A stretch of DNA of 7,809 nucleotides from Candidatus Didemnitutus sp. (GCA_030682505.1 JAUXOH010000392.1:1-7809), one strand, 5' to 3'. Shown: positions 1 through 6,289, numbered from the stretch's first letter. Made by a program: numbers and translations. Notes: generated from the letters alone by a model not told the origin.

Positions 1-397
1 CCTCGCGCACGAACTGCTGGCTGAGGAAGAAAACCGCGTCGAGGTTGATCCCCATCACGTCGTCCCAATCCTTCTCGGAGAACTTCTCAAAATCATCGCG
101 GCGGATGATGCCGGCGCAGTTCACGAGAATGTCGAGGCCGGCCGAAAACTTCTTCGCCTCCGCGATGAGGATCGGGATCTGGCTGCGGTCGCCGAGATTG
201 CCCACGACAGTGGCGCATTTGCGACCGAGGGCCTCGACCTGTTGCTTGGTGTCGTCCGCCGGGAGAATGTCCACGGCAACGATGTCCGCTCCCGCCTCGG
301 CGAGCGCGAGCGCCATGCCCTGGCCCAAGCCGCGGGCGGCACCGGTGACCACGGCGGTCTTTCCGTCGAGTTTGAATTGGTCGAGAATTGAGCTCAT
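1..397 (-). CDS. kduD: KduD, 2-dehydro-3-deoxy-D-gluconate 5-dehydrogenase (N-terminal part, truncated by window edge)
   Basis: This is a cytoplasmic short-chain dehydrogenase/reductase. In pectin breakdown, KduD uses NADH to reduce 3-deoxy-D-glycero-2,5-hexodiulosonate, the KduI product, to 2-keto-3-deoxygluconate (KDG). The visible 132 residues start MSSILDQFKLDGKTAVVTG. They contain the Rossmann glycine motif TGAARGLG (18-25), an acidic residue after the second strand (D43, usual for NAD preference), NCAG (93-96, a variant of the family NNAG) and the structural Asn in GINLD (N118). The catalytic Ser-Tyr-Lys lies beyond the left edge; the family is about 250 residues, so roughly half is seen. 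The ATG at 397-395 gives the family-typical N-terminus. The gene lies 34 bp after the kduI stop with no terminator between, so the two are probably one operon. The KduD assignment rests on overall resemblance plus the kduI neighbour; another sugar dehydrogenase of the same family is possible but less likely. Confidence 0.9.
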   Translation of the reverse strand, partial: MSSILDQFKLDGKTAVVTGAARGLGQGMALALAEAGADIVAVDILPADDTKQQVEALGRKCATVVGNLGDRSQIPILIAEAKKFSAGLDILVNCAGIIRRDDFEKFSEKDWDDVMGINLDAVFFLSQQFVRE

Positions 398-431
398 AAG
401 AAATTGGCGGTGAAAGACGGGAAGCCGCGGG

Positions 432-1262
432 TCACCGCAATTGCGCCAACGGCGCGGGATCCATGTCGGCAAAATCCTGATTCTCCCCGCCCATGCCCCA
501 GACGAAGCCGTAGTTGGCCGTGCCGGCCCCGCTGTGGATCGACCACGGCGGCGAGAGCGCCACTTCCCGGTCCCGCACCACCAGGTGACGCGTTTCATCC
601 GGCCGGCCGAGGAAGTGAAACACGGCCGCCTCTTTCGGAACGTCAAAATAGAAATAAACCTCGGACCGACGCGTATGCGTGTGCGGCGGCATGGTATTCC
701 AGATACTGCCTGGTTCCAAGAGCGTCAGACCCATCACCAGCTGGCAGCTCTTGATGCCGTCGGCATGAATGAACTTGTAGATGGTGCGTCCATTGGACGT
801 GGCGGACGAACCGATCGACGCGCCCTTGATGTCATCATGCCGGGCCAACGTCGTCGGATACGCGGCGTGGGCCGGATAACTGAGCAGGTAAAAGCAGGCC
901 GGCTTGCTGGCGCGCTTGGAACTGAAAACCACCCGGCGCGCGCCGCGGCCGACGTAGAGGCAATCGAGTTTGCCGAGCGAGAAGCGCACGCCATCCACTT
1001 CGACGACGCCTTCCTCTCCGACGTTGACCACGCCCAGTTCGCGCCGTTCACAAAAATAACCGGACGCCAGTTCGCGCGCGGTTCCGAGGGTGAGTTTGCC
1101 GCGCGTGGGAATCGCGCCACCGATGACCGCCCGGTCGGTTTCCCAGTAACGCAGCAGCAATTTGCCGGGTTGGAACAGATCGCTCAGCAAAAAGGCAGAG
1201 CGAAGTTCATTGCTGCACATCCGCACGTAACTGCGGGCATCGAGGGCGGGATGGATTTCCAT
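432..1262 (-). CDS. kduI: KduI, 5-keto-4-deoxyuronate isomerase (4-deoxy-L-threo-5-hexosulose-uronate ketol-isomerase)
   Basis: This is a cytoplasmic zinc-dependent isomerase of 276 residues, close to the 278 of E. coli KduI. It converts 5-keto-4-deoxyuronate, released by pectate lyases and oligogalacturonide lyases, into 3-deoxy-D-glycero-2,5-hexodiulosonate, the KduD substrate. The cupin metal site is intact: H194 and H196 in PPHTHTRRSEVYFYF, E201 in the same stretch, and H243 in PPWSIHSGAGT. These correspond to H196, H198, E203 and H245 of the E. coli enzyme with a constant two-residue offset. The C-terminal GMGGENQDFADMD stretch is also family-typical. The ATG at 1262-1260 gives an N-terminus (MEIHPALDARSYVRMCSNEL) that looks complete. 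The bases before it are pyrimidine-rich and contain no Shine-Dalgarno sequence. It is probably the first gene of a kduI-kduD unit, transcribed from the 205-bp gap upstream, where tandem palindromes may be operators. I see no missing key residue or frameshift. Confidence 0.97.
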   Translation of the reverse strand: MEIHPALDARSYVRMCSNELRSAFLLSDLFQPGKLLLRYWETDRAVIGGAIPTRGKLTLGTARELASGYFCERRELGVVNVGEEGVVEVDGVRFSLGKLDCLYVGRGARRVVFSSKRASKPACFYLLSYPAHAAYPTTLARHDDIKGASIGSSATSNGRTIYKFIHADGIKSCQLVMGLTLLEPGSIWNTMPPHTHTRRSEVYFYFDVPKEAAVFHFLGRPDETRHLVVRDREVALSPPWSIHSGAGTANYGFVWGMGGENQDFADMDPAPLAQLR

Positions 1263-1322
1263 GGGAAAAGGAGGCGGGGATTGAAAAAACTAGCGCACCG
1301 GGGCGCACAAAAAGGACGATTT

Positions 1323-1341
1323 GACCGGGAAAAGACCGGTC
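1323..1341 (-). other. Small stem-loop in the presumed kduI leader
   Basis: GACCGG (1323-1328) and CCGGTC (1336-1341) form a perfect 6-bp stem around a 7-base loop. It would lie in the kduI 5' leader if transcription starts near 1376. On the minus strand a T-run (CTTTTT) follows about ten bases later, so it could be a weak attenuator, but the spacing is longer than in a standard intrinsic terminator. A short stem in GC-rich DNA can also arise by chance. Confidence 0.3.
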
Positions 1342-1361
1342 GCGGGGGTCGAAGCCAAATG

Positions 1362-1373
1362 TTCGCTAATGAA
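1362..1373. promoter_or_regulatory. Possible operator half of a tandem pair: TTC-N6-GAA
   Basis: TTCGCTAATGAA has inverted TTC/GAA ends (GTTC/GAAC when extended to 1361-1374). It aligns with TTCATATATGAA at 1381-1392, sharing TTC, the A at position 7 and TGAA. It would lie just downstream of the predicted kduI promoter -10, a usual repressor position. The binding protein cannot be named from the window; KdgR (IclR family), GntR and LacI regulators control such genes in other bacteria. Confidence 0.4.
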
Positions 1374-1380
1374 CGAGTGT

Positions 1381-1392
1381 TTCATATATGAA
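1381..1392. promoter_or_regulatory. Perfect 12-bp palindrome, likely operator for kduI-kduD
   Basis: TTCATATATGAA is a perfect palindrome and covers the candidate -10 of the kduI promoter (1383-1388). Its centre is 19 bp from that of the related site at 1362-1373. The inner halves of the pair also make ATGAA-N7-TTCAT (1369-1385), which loosely recalls the ATGAAA/TTTCAT halves of the enterobacterial KdgR site. The position and the pairing support a regulatory role; the identity of the regulator is inference. Confidence 0.5.
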
Positions 1393-1412
1393 GTTTTGAG
1401 CATTTTTCGCAA
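1383..1412 (-). promoter_or_regulatory. Candidate sigma70-type promoter for kduI-kduD
   Basis: On the minus strand, TTGCGA (1412-1407) could be the -35 and TATATG (1388-1383) the -10, with an 18-bp spacer rich in A and T. Both elements match the consensus at about four of six positions, so the match is moderate. Transcription would start near 1376 and leave a leader of about 115 bases before the kduI ATG. The overlap with the palindrome at 1381-1392 makes steric repression plausible. Confidence 0.4.
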
Positions 1413-1467
1413 GGACAAACTGCCCGGGTTTTCGGTCGGTTTCCCGAGTGACCGGACGGGGTTGGGC

Positions 1468-3966
1468 TCACGGCTGGACTCCGGCGACGCGAAACCACGA
1501 AAAGGTCGCGGTCGCTGGTTCAGCCGCGAGTTGCTGGGCGAACAGGCCGACCTTGGCGCCGACCCATCGGCCCGGTTGCGCGGCAAATTCACCTCCCAGC
1601 GGCACGAAGGGTTTCCCGTCCTCGACGTTGTAACTGAATCGCACCCGGGCGCCCGCTCCGACGGTGACGCGCAGCCAGGCGGTGCTCCCCGGCACCGGCA
1701 AGGACACATCCGTGGTTTCCGGCGCGCCGTCCATGGCTTGGAGGCAACGCTTGAGCACCAGACGGGTGCCCCGCGGATCCGACTCCAGTCCGATCCAGGC
1801 GTAGTCGGAACCAAACACGATCAAACCCGCTTGGGCCCCGGCACCGACTTCGAGTCGAGTCGTGACCACAAATTCCTCCGCAGGAAATTTCTGCAACAGG
1901 AGATGCGGCGCCGCCCAGAGGTTGGGCTGCGCGGCCGGCCGCGCGTGCAACCGGAGTCCCCCACCCGGGGCGGCAATTTCCCACCAACCTTCCCCGGGGT
2001 TGGCCTGCCATTGCCACTGCAGACCGGGTTTCCCACCGTGAAACTCGTCACTCGTGGGTGGAACGGCCACCGGGGCCGAAGCCAAGGCGGGTTTGCGATG
2101 CGCCGCGAACGGTTCGCCGCGCCCGTCACCGTCGGCATCACTTCCGATCACCGGCCAGCCTTCGCGCCACTTCACGGGTTGCAAGTGCACCACGCGGCCG
2201 GAGGCGCGCTTGTCCTGAAAATGCAGGAACCACCAGTCGCCTTCCGGGGTGTCCACAAGCGCACCTTGGTGCGGGCCGTTGATCGCGGTCGATCCCTGCT
2301 CCAGCACGATGCGGTCTTCGTAGGGCCCGCGAATATCCCGCGCCCGGAAGACCGATTGCCAGCCGGTGCTGACGCCGCCCGCCGGAGCGAAAACATAATA
2401 CCAACCGTCGCGCTGAAAGAATTTCGGCCCCTCCAGCGTGCCGTAGCCCGGCAGCTGATGACCATCGATGACGACCCCGAGGTCTTCCACCGCGCGCGTG
2501 CCCGTCGCGTCAAGCTGCAGCAGCGTGAGCACATTGTTGAAACCCGCGCGACTCTTCGCCCACGCATGAATCAAGTAGACGCGGCCGTCGGCATCCCACA
2601 ATGGACACGGATCGATGAGTCCCTTGCCCCCTTTGACCAGCACCGGCTCGCTCCAGGCGCCCCGAGGATCCGTCGCCGTGATCACATAGATGCCGAAATC
2701 CGGATCAGGGTAATAGATCCAGTATTTCCCGGCGTGGTGACGAATCGCGGGTGCCCAGACGCCCTTGCCATGCTGGGGCTGGGCAAAGGCGGCTTCCGGC
2801 ACCAACCGGGGCAACGCGTGCCCCACGAGCGTCCAGTTCACCAGGTCGCGCGAGTGCAGCAGCGGCAATCCGGGCACGTGGCTGAAACTCGAGGAGGTCA
2901 TCCAGTAATCATCGCCGACCCGCACCACGTCGAGATCGGAATAGTCCGCGTCGAGAACGGGATTCCGGTAGGTGCCATCACCTTGATCGGACACCCACGG
3001 CGCGCGGCTCGCGCGCCGGGTCGGATCCCACTGGTCCGTTCCTGCCAGGACCGCCCCGGGCGTCAATCGTCCGGCCTCCTCGGCCGTGAGTTTTCTCGCC
3101 CAGGCCACGCGAGCCTCGCCGGCCGCACCCGCGCCGGTGCTGCCAAATTCCGCGTAACGCGCCGTTTGCTCGGCCTGCACCTTCTTCCAATTGTGCCAAC
3201 CCTCCGCGCGAATCACCTCTCCCATCTCGGTGCGCAGAAAAACGGTGGCGGCGTAATCACGCCACGGTCGGCCGAGGTAGGCGCGCACTCCTTCGGCACC
3301 GGTGATCCGACCGTCGGCGAAGACAAAACCGTGCGCCTGTTCCTGCGGCGTCGACGCGGCCGTCACGTAGCCGTCGCGCAGCACGTGAACGTGGCAGTTT
3401 TGCAACCACGCCGTTGCCGCGCCGAAGATGAAGTCCACATGCCCCTCGATATAACAGTCCTCAAAGTAGTGACGCCCGCGATTGAGCAAGATCGTGTCCT
3501 GCCAACCGAGAAAGCGGCAGCGGCGAAACTCCAGGCGGTCGCCGTCGGCGCGCAGCGCCAACGCCTGCCCGACCGGTCCGGCCGTGTTGGCGAAGGTCAG
3601 GTTTTCCCAGATCATGCCATCCCCATCGATCTGCACCGTCGGCGTCCGGAACGTCCCGATGGGTTTGCCGTCCGGTCCGGGCAAACCGGCGTGCAGGTTG
3701 AACTGGATGACGGTTTGCGCCGCGTCCTCGCCGACGATCCGCATGTGCCCCCGTTCGCGCTGCACGTAGATGCGCTCTTCATAGATCCCGTTCCGGACGA
3801 AAATTTCCCAGCGCGGCGCCGCGGGGTCCGTGCGCATCGGTGCGGCGCTGATGGCTTCCTGCACCGACCGGTAATCACCGCTGCCATCGAGCGCGACAAT
3901 CGCGTCGGGTCGGGCGGCCAGGGAGCACGCGAGCAGAAGGAACCAGGCGGCGAGAAGGTGTTTCAT
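1468..3966 (-). CDS. Secreted bifunctional pectin methylesterase (CE8) - GH43 glycosidase fusion
   Basis: This 832-residue protein joins two pectin enzymes. Residues 1-18 are a signal peptide (MKHLLAAWFLLLACSLAA); LLAC at 11-14 is a weak lipobox, so a lipid anchor is possible. The CE8 pectinesterase domain spans about 22-315. It has the family motifs QALALR (134-139), GWQDT (154-158), GHVDFIFG (175-182) and LGRPW (231-235). Q156, D157, D178, R233 and W235 match the Erwinia PemA active-site set Q177, D178, D199, R267 and W269, so it should release methanol from methylated galacturonan. After a short junction, WVSDQGDGTYRNPVLDADYSDLDV opens a GH43 five-bladed propeller (about 324-620). D344 is the likely base, D452 (IDPCPLWDADG) the pKa modulator and E512 (LEGPKFFQRDGWYY) the acid. 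Residues 636-830 look like the concanavalin-like beta-sandwich of beta-xylosidase-type GH43 proteins. The likely substrates of this half are alpha-L-arabinofuranosides or beta-xylosides; subfamily is not certain. The ATG is 3 bp after the receptor stop, so the genes are almost surely co-transcribed. Confidence 0.93.
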   Translation of the reverse strand: MKHLLAAWFLLLACSLAARPDAIVALDGSGDYRSVQEAISAAPMRTDPAAPRWEIFVRNGIYEERIYVQRERGHMRIVGEDAAQTVIQFNLHAGLPGPDGKPIGTFRTPTVQIDGDGMIWENLTFANTAGPVGQALALRADGDRLEFRRCRFLGWQDTILLNRGRHYFEDCYIEGHVDFIFGAATAWLQNCHVHVLRDGYVTAASTPQEQAHGFVFADGRITGAEGVRAYLGRPWRDYAATVFLRTEMGEVIRAEGWHNWKKVQAEQTARYAEFGSTGAGAAGEARVAWARKLTAEEAGRLTPGAVLAGTDQWDPTRRASRAPWVSDQGDGTYRNPVLDADYSDLDVVRVGDDYWMTSSSFSHVPGLPLLHSRDLVNWTLVGHALPRLVPEAAFAQPQHGKGVWAPAIRHHAGKYWIYYPDPDFGIYVITATDPRGAWSEPVLVKGGKGLIDPCPLWDADGRVYLIHAWAKSRAGFNNVLTLLQLDATGTRAVEDLGVVIDGHQLPGYGTLEGPKFFQRDGWYYVFAPAGGVSTGWQSVFRARDIRGPYEDRIVLEQGSTAINGPHQGALVDTPEGDWWFLHFQDKRASGRVVHLQPVKWREGWPVIGSDADGDGRGEPFAAHRKPALASAPVAVPPTSDEFHGGKPGLQWQWQANPGEGWWEIAAPGGGLRLHARPAAQPNLWAAPHLLLQKFPAEEFVVTTRLEVGAGAQAGLIVFGSDYAWIGLESDPRGTRLVLKRCLQAMDGAPETTDVSLPVPGSTAWLRVTVGAGARVRFSYNVEDGKPFVPLGGEFAAQPGRWVGAKVGLFAQQLAAEPATATFSWFRVAGVQP

Positions 3967-3969
3967 GGA

Positions 3970-6150
3970 TTAAAAGACCAGGCGGGTGGAGAAAGTGAGT
4001 TCGCGGCCCGCGCCGAGGCGCGCGTGGCTGGCGAGCAGGTCGCGATCGAAGGCGTTGCGCAGGCCGACCTCGAGTTCGAGGGTGCGTTGCTTGCCGCGCC
4101 AAGCGCGGCCGAAATTGGCGTGCACGACGCCGTAACCCGGGTAGACCAGCAAATCGCGGCGGGTGTCGGCATAGTTTGCCACATAGCCATCGATATATTG
4201 CCACGTAAGGGCGCCGAAAAATCCACTCACCGGTCCGGGTGGGCGGTAGCGGAACTGCGCGCTCGCGGTCAAGGCGGGCAGACGCGGGATCTCGCGGCCG
4301 ACTTCCTGGGGCAGGTCGGGGGACTTCGTCGTGATCGCCTGCATGGCGACAGCACGCAACTGCAGGGAAAGCGGTTTGGTCAGCTGCCAACGCAGATCCC
4401 CGCGCATGCCCCGGTAACGTTCCTCGCTGGCCGTCACGAGCTGCGGCTGCGTCTGGTTGGCGTCTGCGATCGGATCATCGTAGAGCGGATTGCGGCGCGA
4501 GATGTCTTGATTGAACAACAGGAATCCTCCCGCTCCATATTCCCACGCGCCGGTCGCGCTGCGCCCCCGCAATCCCGCTTCATGGCCCAAGGTGGTCTCG
4601 TTGTCCTGGATCCGTCCGGTGCGCGCATCGACCCGGGTCGAGGGGTCAAACGCGGTGCTGGTGCTCGCAAAGAACAACAGCCGGCTCGGTCTCACCTGCC
4701 AGTTCAGTCCGGCATGGTGGCTCAACTGGGCAGCCCCGTCGCTCAGCAGCGGACGCACGGCACCGACCCGGTGATCGGCGACGGTGAGGTCGACCTCATC
4801 GTAGCGCAACCCGACGGAAGCGACCCAGCGACCGCTGGCGAAAGCCATGCGATCACTCAATTCGAAGGCGGTGTAGCGCGTCGTCTCGGTGCGATCGGTG
4901 AGGATGCGGGCGAAGACGTCGGGGGTGAACGCCGGGATCGAATAGTCCGGCGCCAGGGGGTTGAAATTCCGGACGCTCAGCGGGAGCGCGTCGCGCACCG
5001 CTTTCGGCAGGGCACGGTCCTCGCGGGCATACCTGCCCCACGTGTTGCTCCCCGCGGCGAGCAACTTGTGCTCGGCGCCGAAGCGCCGGAAGCGCGCCGT
5101 GGCCTCCAGTTGCAGGACGAAGGCCCGCTGCGGTTGCTCGACGTGCCGGGGTTCCCGCGTGCCTTCGAACAATCCCGTGTCGAGCGACAGCACCGAGGTG
5201 GTGAAGCGGTCCTGGTTGACGTTGCGCCACCACGCCTCGGCATTCGCGCGCACGCTGAGGTTCCGGCTGGGCTGACCATCGAAGAGCACGCCGAGGAGTG
5301 CACTCCGCCGGCGCACGGCCGCGTCGGGTCCGTTCGCGTTGAACGTGGCGAGGGGCAAATACGGACCGGCAATCAGCGCCTCCCCCGCCGGGCGATACTC
5401 GGGAATTCCGGGCGAAGCATGGGCGTTGATCTCGCGGAAATCCGCGGAAACCTGCGTGCTGGCCGTCTTGCTGTGTTTCCAAGTGAGGGCGGCACTGAGG
5501 AGCAGGGATTCCTCGCGGGCAAACTCCTCGGGGCCCTCGCGCCGCTGCCAATCCAGCGCGACGCGCTGCCACGCCTTCTTGGGGACGACCGGACCGGTGG
5601 TTTCCAACTGCGCGCGCTGCCGATCGAGGCTCGTGAACTGCACCTCCGCCCGATTCTGCGGCTTGGGGCGCGGGCGGGCGGTTTGCGAATCCTGAATGCC
5701 CCCCGGAGCGGCCCGACCCAACACGGGCACGAGGGGTCCCTGGATCACGAGGGTGCGCGCGGCGGTGAGAGCCTCGGCGATGCCGAGTTGAACAAACCCA
5801 TTGCGCAGAACCGGCGTTGGAAAACCCCGCAACCGCAGCCGGTCATCGCCGGCGATCCGCTCGGCCGGTGAGGGATTGGCCACCACCGCCAATTCGCCGG
5901 CCAGTTCGAACGCGACTCCATCCTCCCGCGCGAAGTCCGCGCCGCGAACCAGATCATTCGAGAAGGGTTCGTCGCGCATCTGCGCCTCCCATGAACCGAG
6001 ACCCGTCGAATCGTAGTCGTCGTCCCATCCGCCGGTGACCACCGCGAGCGGTTCGAGCACGACGGGGGGTTCGTCGTTCACGACCCGTTGGGCGCGCGCC
6101 AGGGGAACGAGCGCCCAGCCCGACAGGAGAAGCGAAATGACGAGGCGCAT
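3970..6150 (-). CDS. TonB-dependent outer-membrane receptor, probably for pectic oligosaccharides
   Basis: This is an outer-membrane beta-barrel transporter energised by TonB-ExbBD. From ATG 6150-6148 it has 726 residues, normal for the compact FhuA/FpvA-like type. Residues 1-20 (MRLVISLLLSGWALVPLARA) are a clear signal peptide, cleaved after ARA. A Ton-box-like segment VVLEPLAVV follows (30-38). The plug covers about 60-165: DDRLRLRGFPTPVLRNGF (102-119) and IQGPLVPVLGRAAPGGIQ (136-153), the latter equivalent to the usual E-x-GP-x(3)-LYG-x(3)-GG motif. The rest is barrel, with GLRNAFDRDL near the end and a C-terminal phenylalanine (STRLVF) as required for barrel assembly. An in-frame TTG at 6168 would add six residues; ATG 6150 gives a better signal peptide, and neither has a Shine-Dalgarno. 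The family is best known for siderophores, but the pectinase gene 3 bp downstream argues for a pectin-derived ligand. That ligand is inference. Confidence 0.9.
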   Translation of the reverse strand: MRLVISLLLSGWALVPLARAQRVVNDEPPVVLEPLAVVTGGWDDDYDSTGLGSWEAQMRDEPFSNDLVRGADFAREDGVAFELAGELAVVANPSPAERIAGDDRLRLRGFPTPVLRNGFVQLGIAEALTAARTLVIQGPLVPVLGRAAPGGIQDSQTARPRPKPQNRAEVQFTSLDRQRAQLETTGPVVPKKAWQRVALDWQRREGPEEFAREESLLLSAALTWKHSKTASTQVSADFREINAHASPGIPEYRPAGEALIAGPYLPLATFNANGPDAAVRRRSALLGVLFDGQPSRNLSVRANAEAWWRNVNQDRFTTSVLSLDTGLFEGTREPRHVEQPQRAFVLQLEATARFRRFGAEHKLLAAGSNTWGRYAREDRALPKAVRDALPLSVRNFNPLAPDYSIPAFTPDVFARILTDRTETTRYTAFELSDRMAFASGRWVASVGLRYDEVDLTVADHRVGAVRPLLSDGAAQLSHHAGLNWQVRPSRLLFFASTSTAFDPSTRVDARTGRIQDNETTLGHEAGLRGRSATGAWEYGAGGFLLFNQDISRRNPLYDDPIADANQTQPQLVTASEERYRGMRGDLRWQLTKPLSLQLRAVAMQAITTKSPDLPQEVGREIPRLPALTASAQFRYRPPGPVSGFFGALTWQYIDGYVANYADTRRDLLVYPGYGVVHANFGRAWRGKQRTLELEVGLRNAFDRDLLASHARLGAGRELTFSTRLVF

Positions 6151-6183
6151 CGGCAAGCGGTGGTTCAAGGAAGTTGACGGGGC

Positions 6184-6225
6184 GAAAAGCGAAAAGTCCG
6201 CCCGCCATTATTGGCTGGCGGACTT
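6184..6225 (-). terminator. Strong intrinsic terminator-like hairpin after the upstream receptor gene
   Basis: On the minus strand a perfect 9-bp outer stem (AAGTCCGCC / GGCGGACTT, 6217-6225 with 6194-6202) is followed, after one mismatch, by a 4-bp inner stem (6212-6215 with 6204-6207) and a 4-base loop. It is followed directly by TTTTCGCTTTTCG. This is the form of a rho-independent terminator for the receptor gene ending at 6290. It lies only about 43 bp before the next start codon, so it could also act as a leader attenuator. Confidence 0.75.
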
Positions 6226-6235
6226 CCCCTAACAA
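6207..6235 (-). promoter_or_regulatory. Candidate promoter for the receptor-pectinase operon, overlapping the terminator hairpin
   Basis: On the minus strand, TTGTTA (6235-6230, four of six -35 bases) is followed after exactly 17 bp by AATAAT (6212-6207, five of six -10 bases). The -10 falls in the loop and inner stem of the terminator hairpin. Transcription would start near 6200, giving a leader of about 50 bases before ATG 6150. I see no better promoter in this gap; it is a sequence match only. Confidence 0.4.
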
Positions 6236-6259
6236 CCCGGACGCGAACGCCCGGGCCGG

Positions 6260-6285
6260 TGCCGGAATCGGTTGAGATTCCGGCA
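6260..6285. repeat. Perfect 10-bp inverted repeat just after the upstream receptor stop codon
   Basis: TGCCGGAATC (6260-6269) and GATTCCGGCA (6276-6285) form a perfect 10-bp stem with a 6-base loop. It begins 4 bases after the stop of the receptor gene ending at 6290. On the minus strand no T-run follows, so alone it is not a typical terminator. It may protect the mRNA 3' end or bind a protein, in series with the terminator at 6184-6225. Confidence 0.55.
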
Positions 6286-6289
6286 AGTC

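Noticed and set aside
404..754. A plus-strand open frame of 116 codons over the 3' end of kduI
   Set aside because: Arg- and Pro-rich translation with no domain, fully explained as a shadow of kduI in another frame.
441..1391. A plus-strand open frame of 316 codons opposite kduI
   Set aside because: Same register effect: it mirrors kduI codon by codon, and kduI has its full zinc site and family length.
1440..1467. Possible terminator just after the CE8-GH43 stop codon
   Set aside because: Only a 5-bp CGGTC/GACCG stem with a 12-base loop is present, and no T-run follows on the minus strand, so read-through into kduI cannot be excluded.
1468..3966. The possibility that two genes were merged by a frameshift
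   Set aside because: The frame is continuous, the CE8 domain ends normally (VLAGTDQWDP) and passes straight into the GH43 start with no internal signal peptide or disrupted motif.
4853..5572. A minus-strand open frame of 239 codons inside the compact receptor gene
   Set aside because: Out of frame with the receptor; its composition is low-complexity Arg/Ala/Pro as expected for a shifted frame of GC-rich DNA.
1321..5871. A plus-strand open frame of 1516 codons
   Set aside because: It runs antisense in exact codon register with both the CE8-GH43 gene and the receptor, which share a frame because only 3 bp separate them. Its stops could come only from sense TTA, CTA or TCA codons, which are rare in GC-rich genes. 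The protein shows no recognisable domain, whereas the minus strand has clear families with intact active sites.
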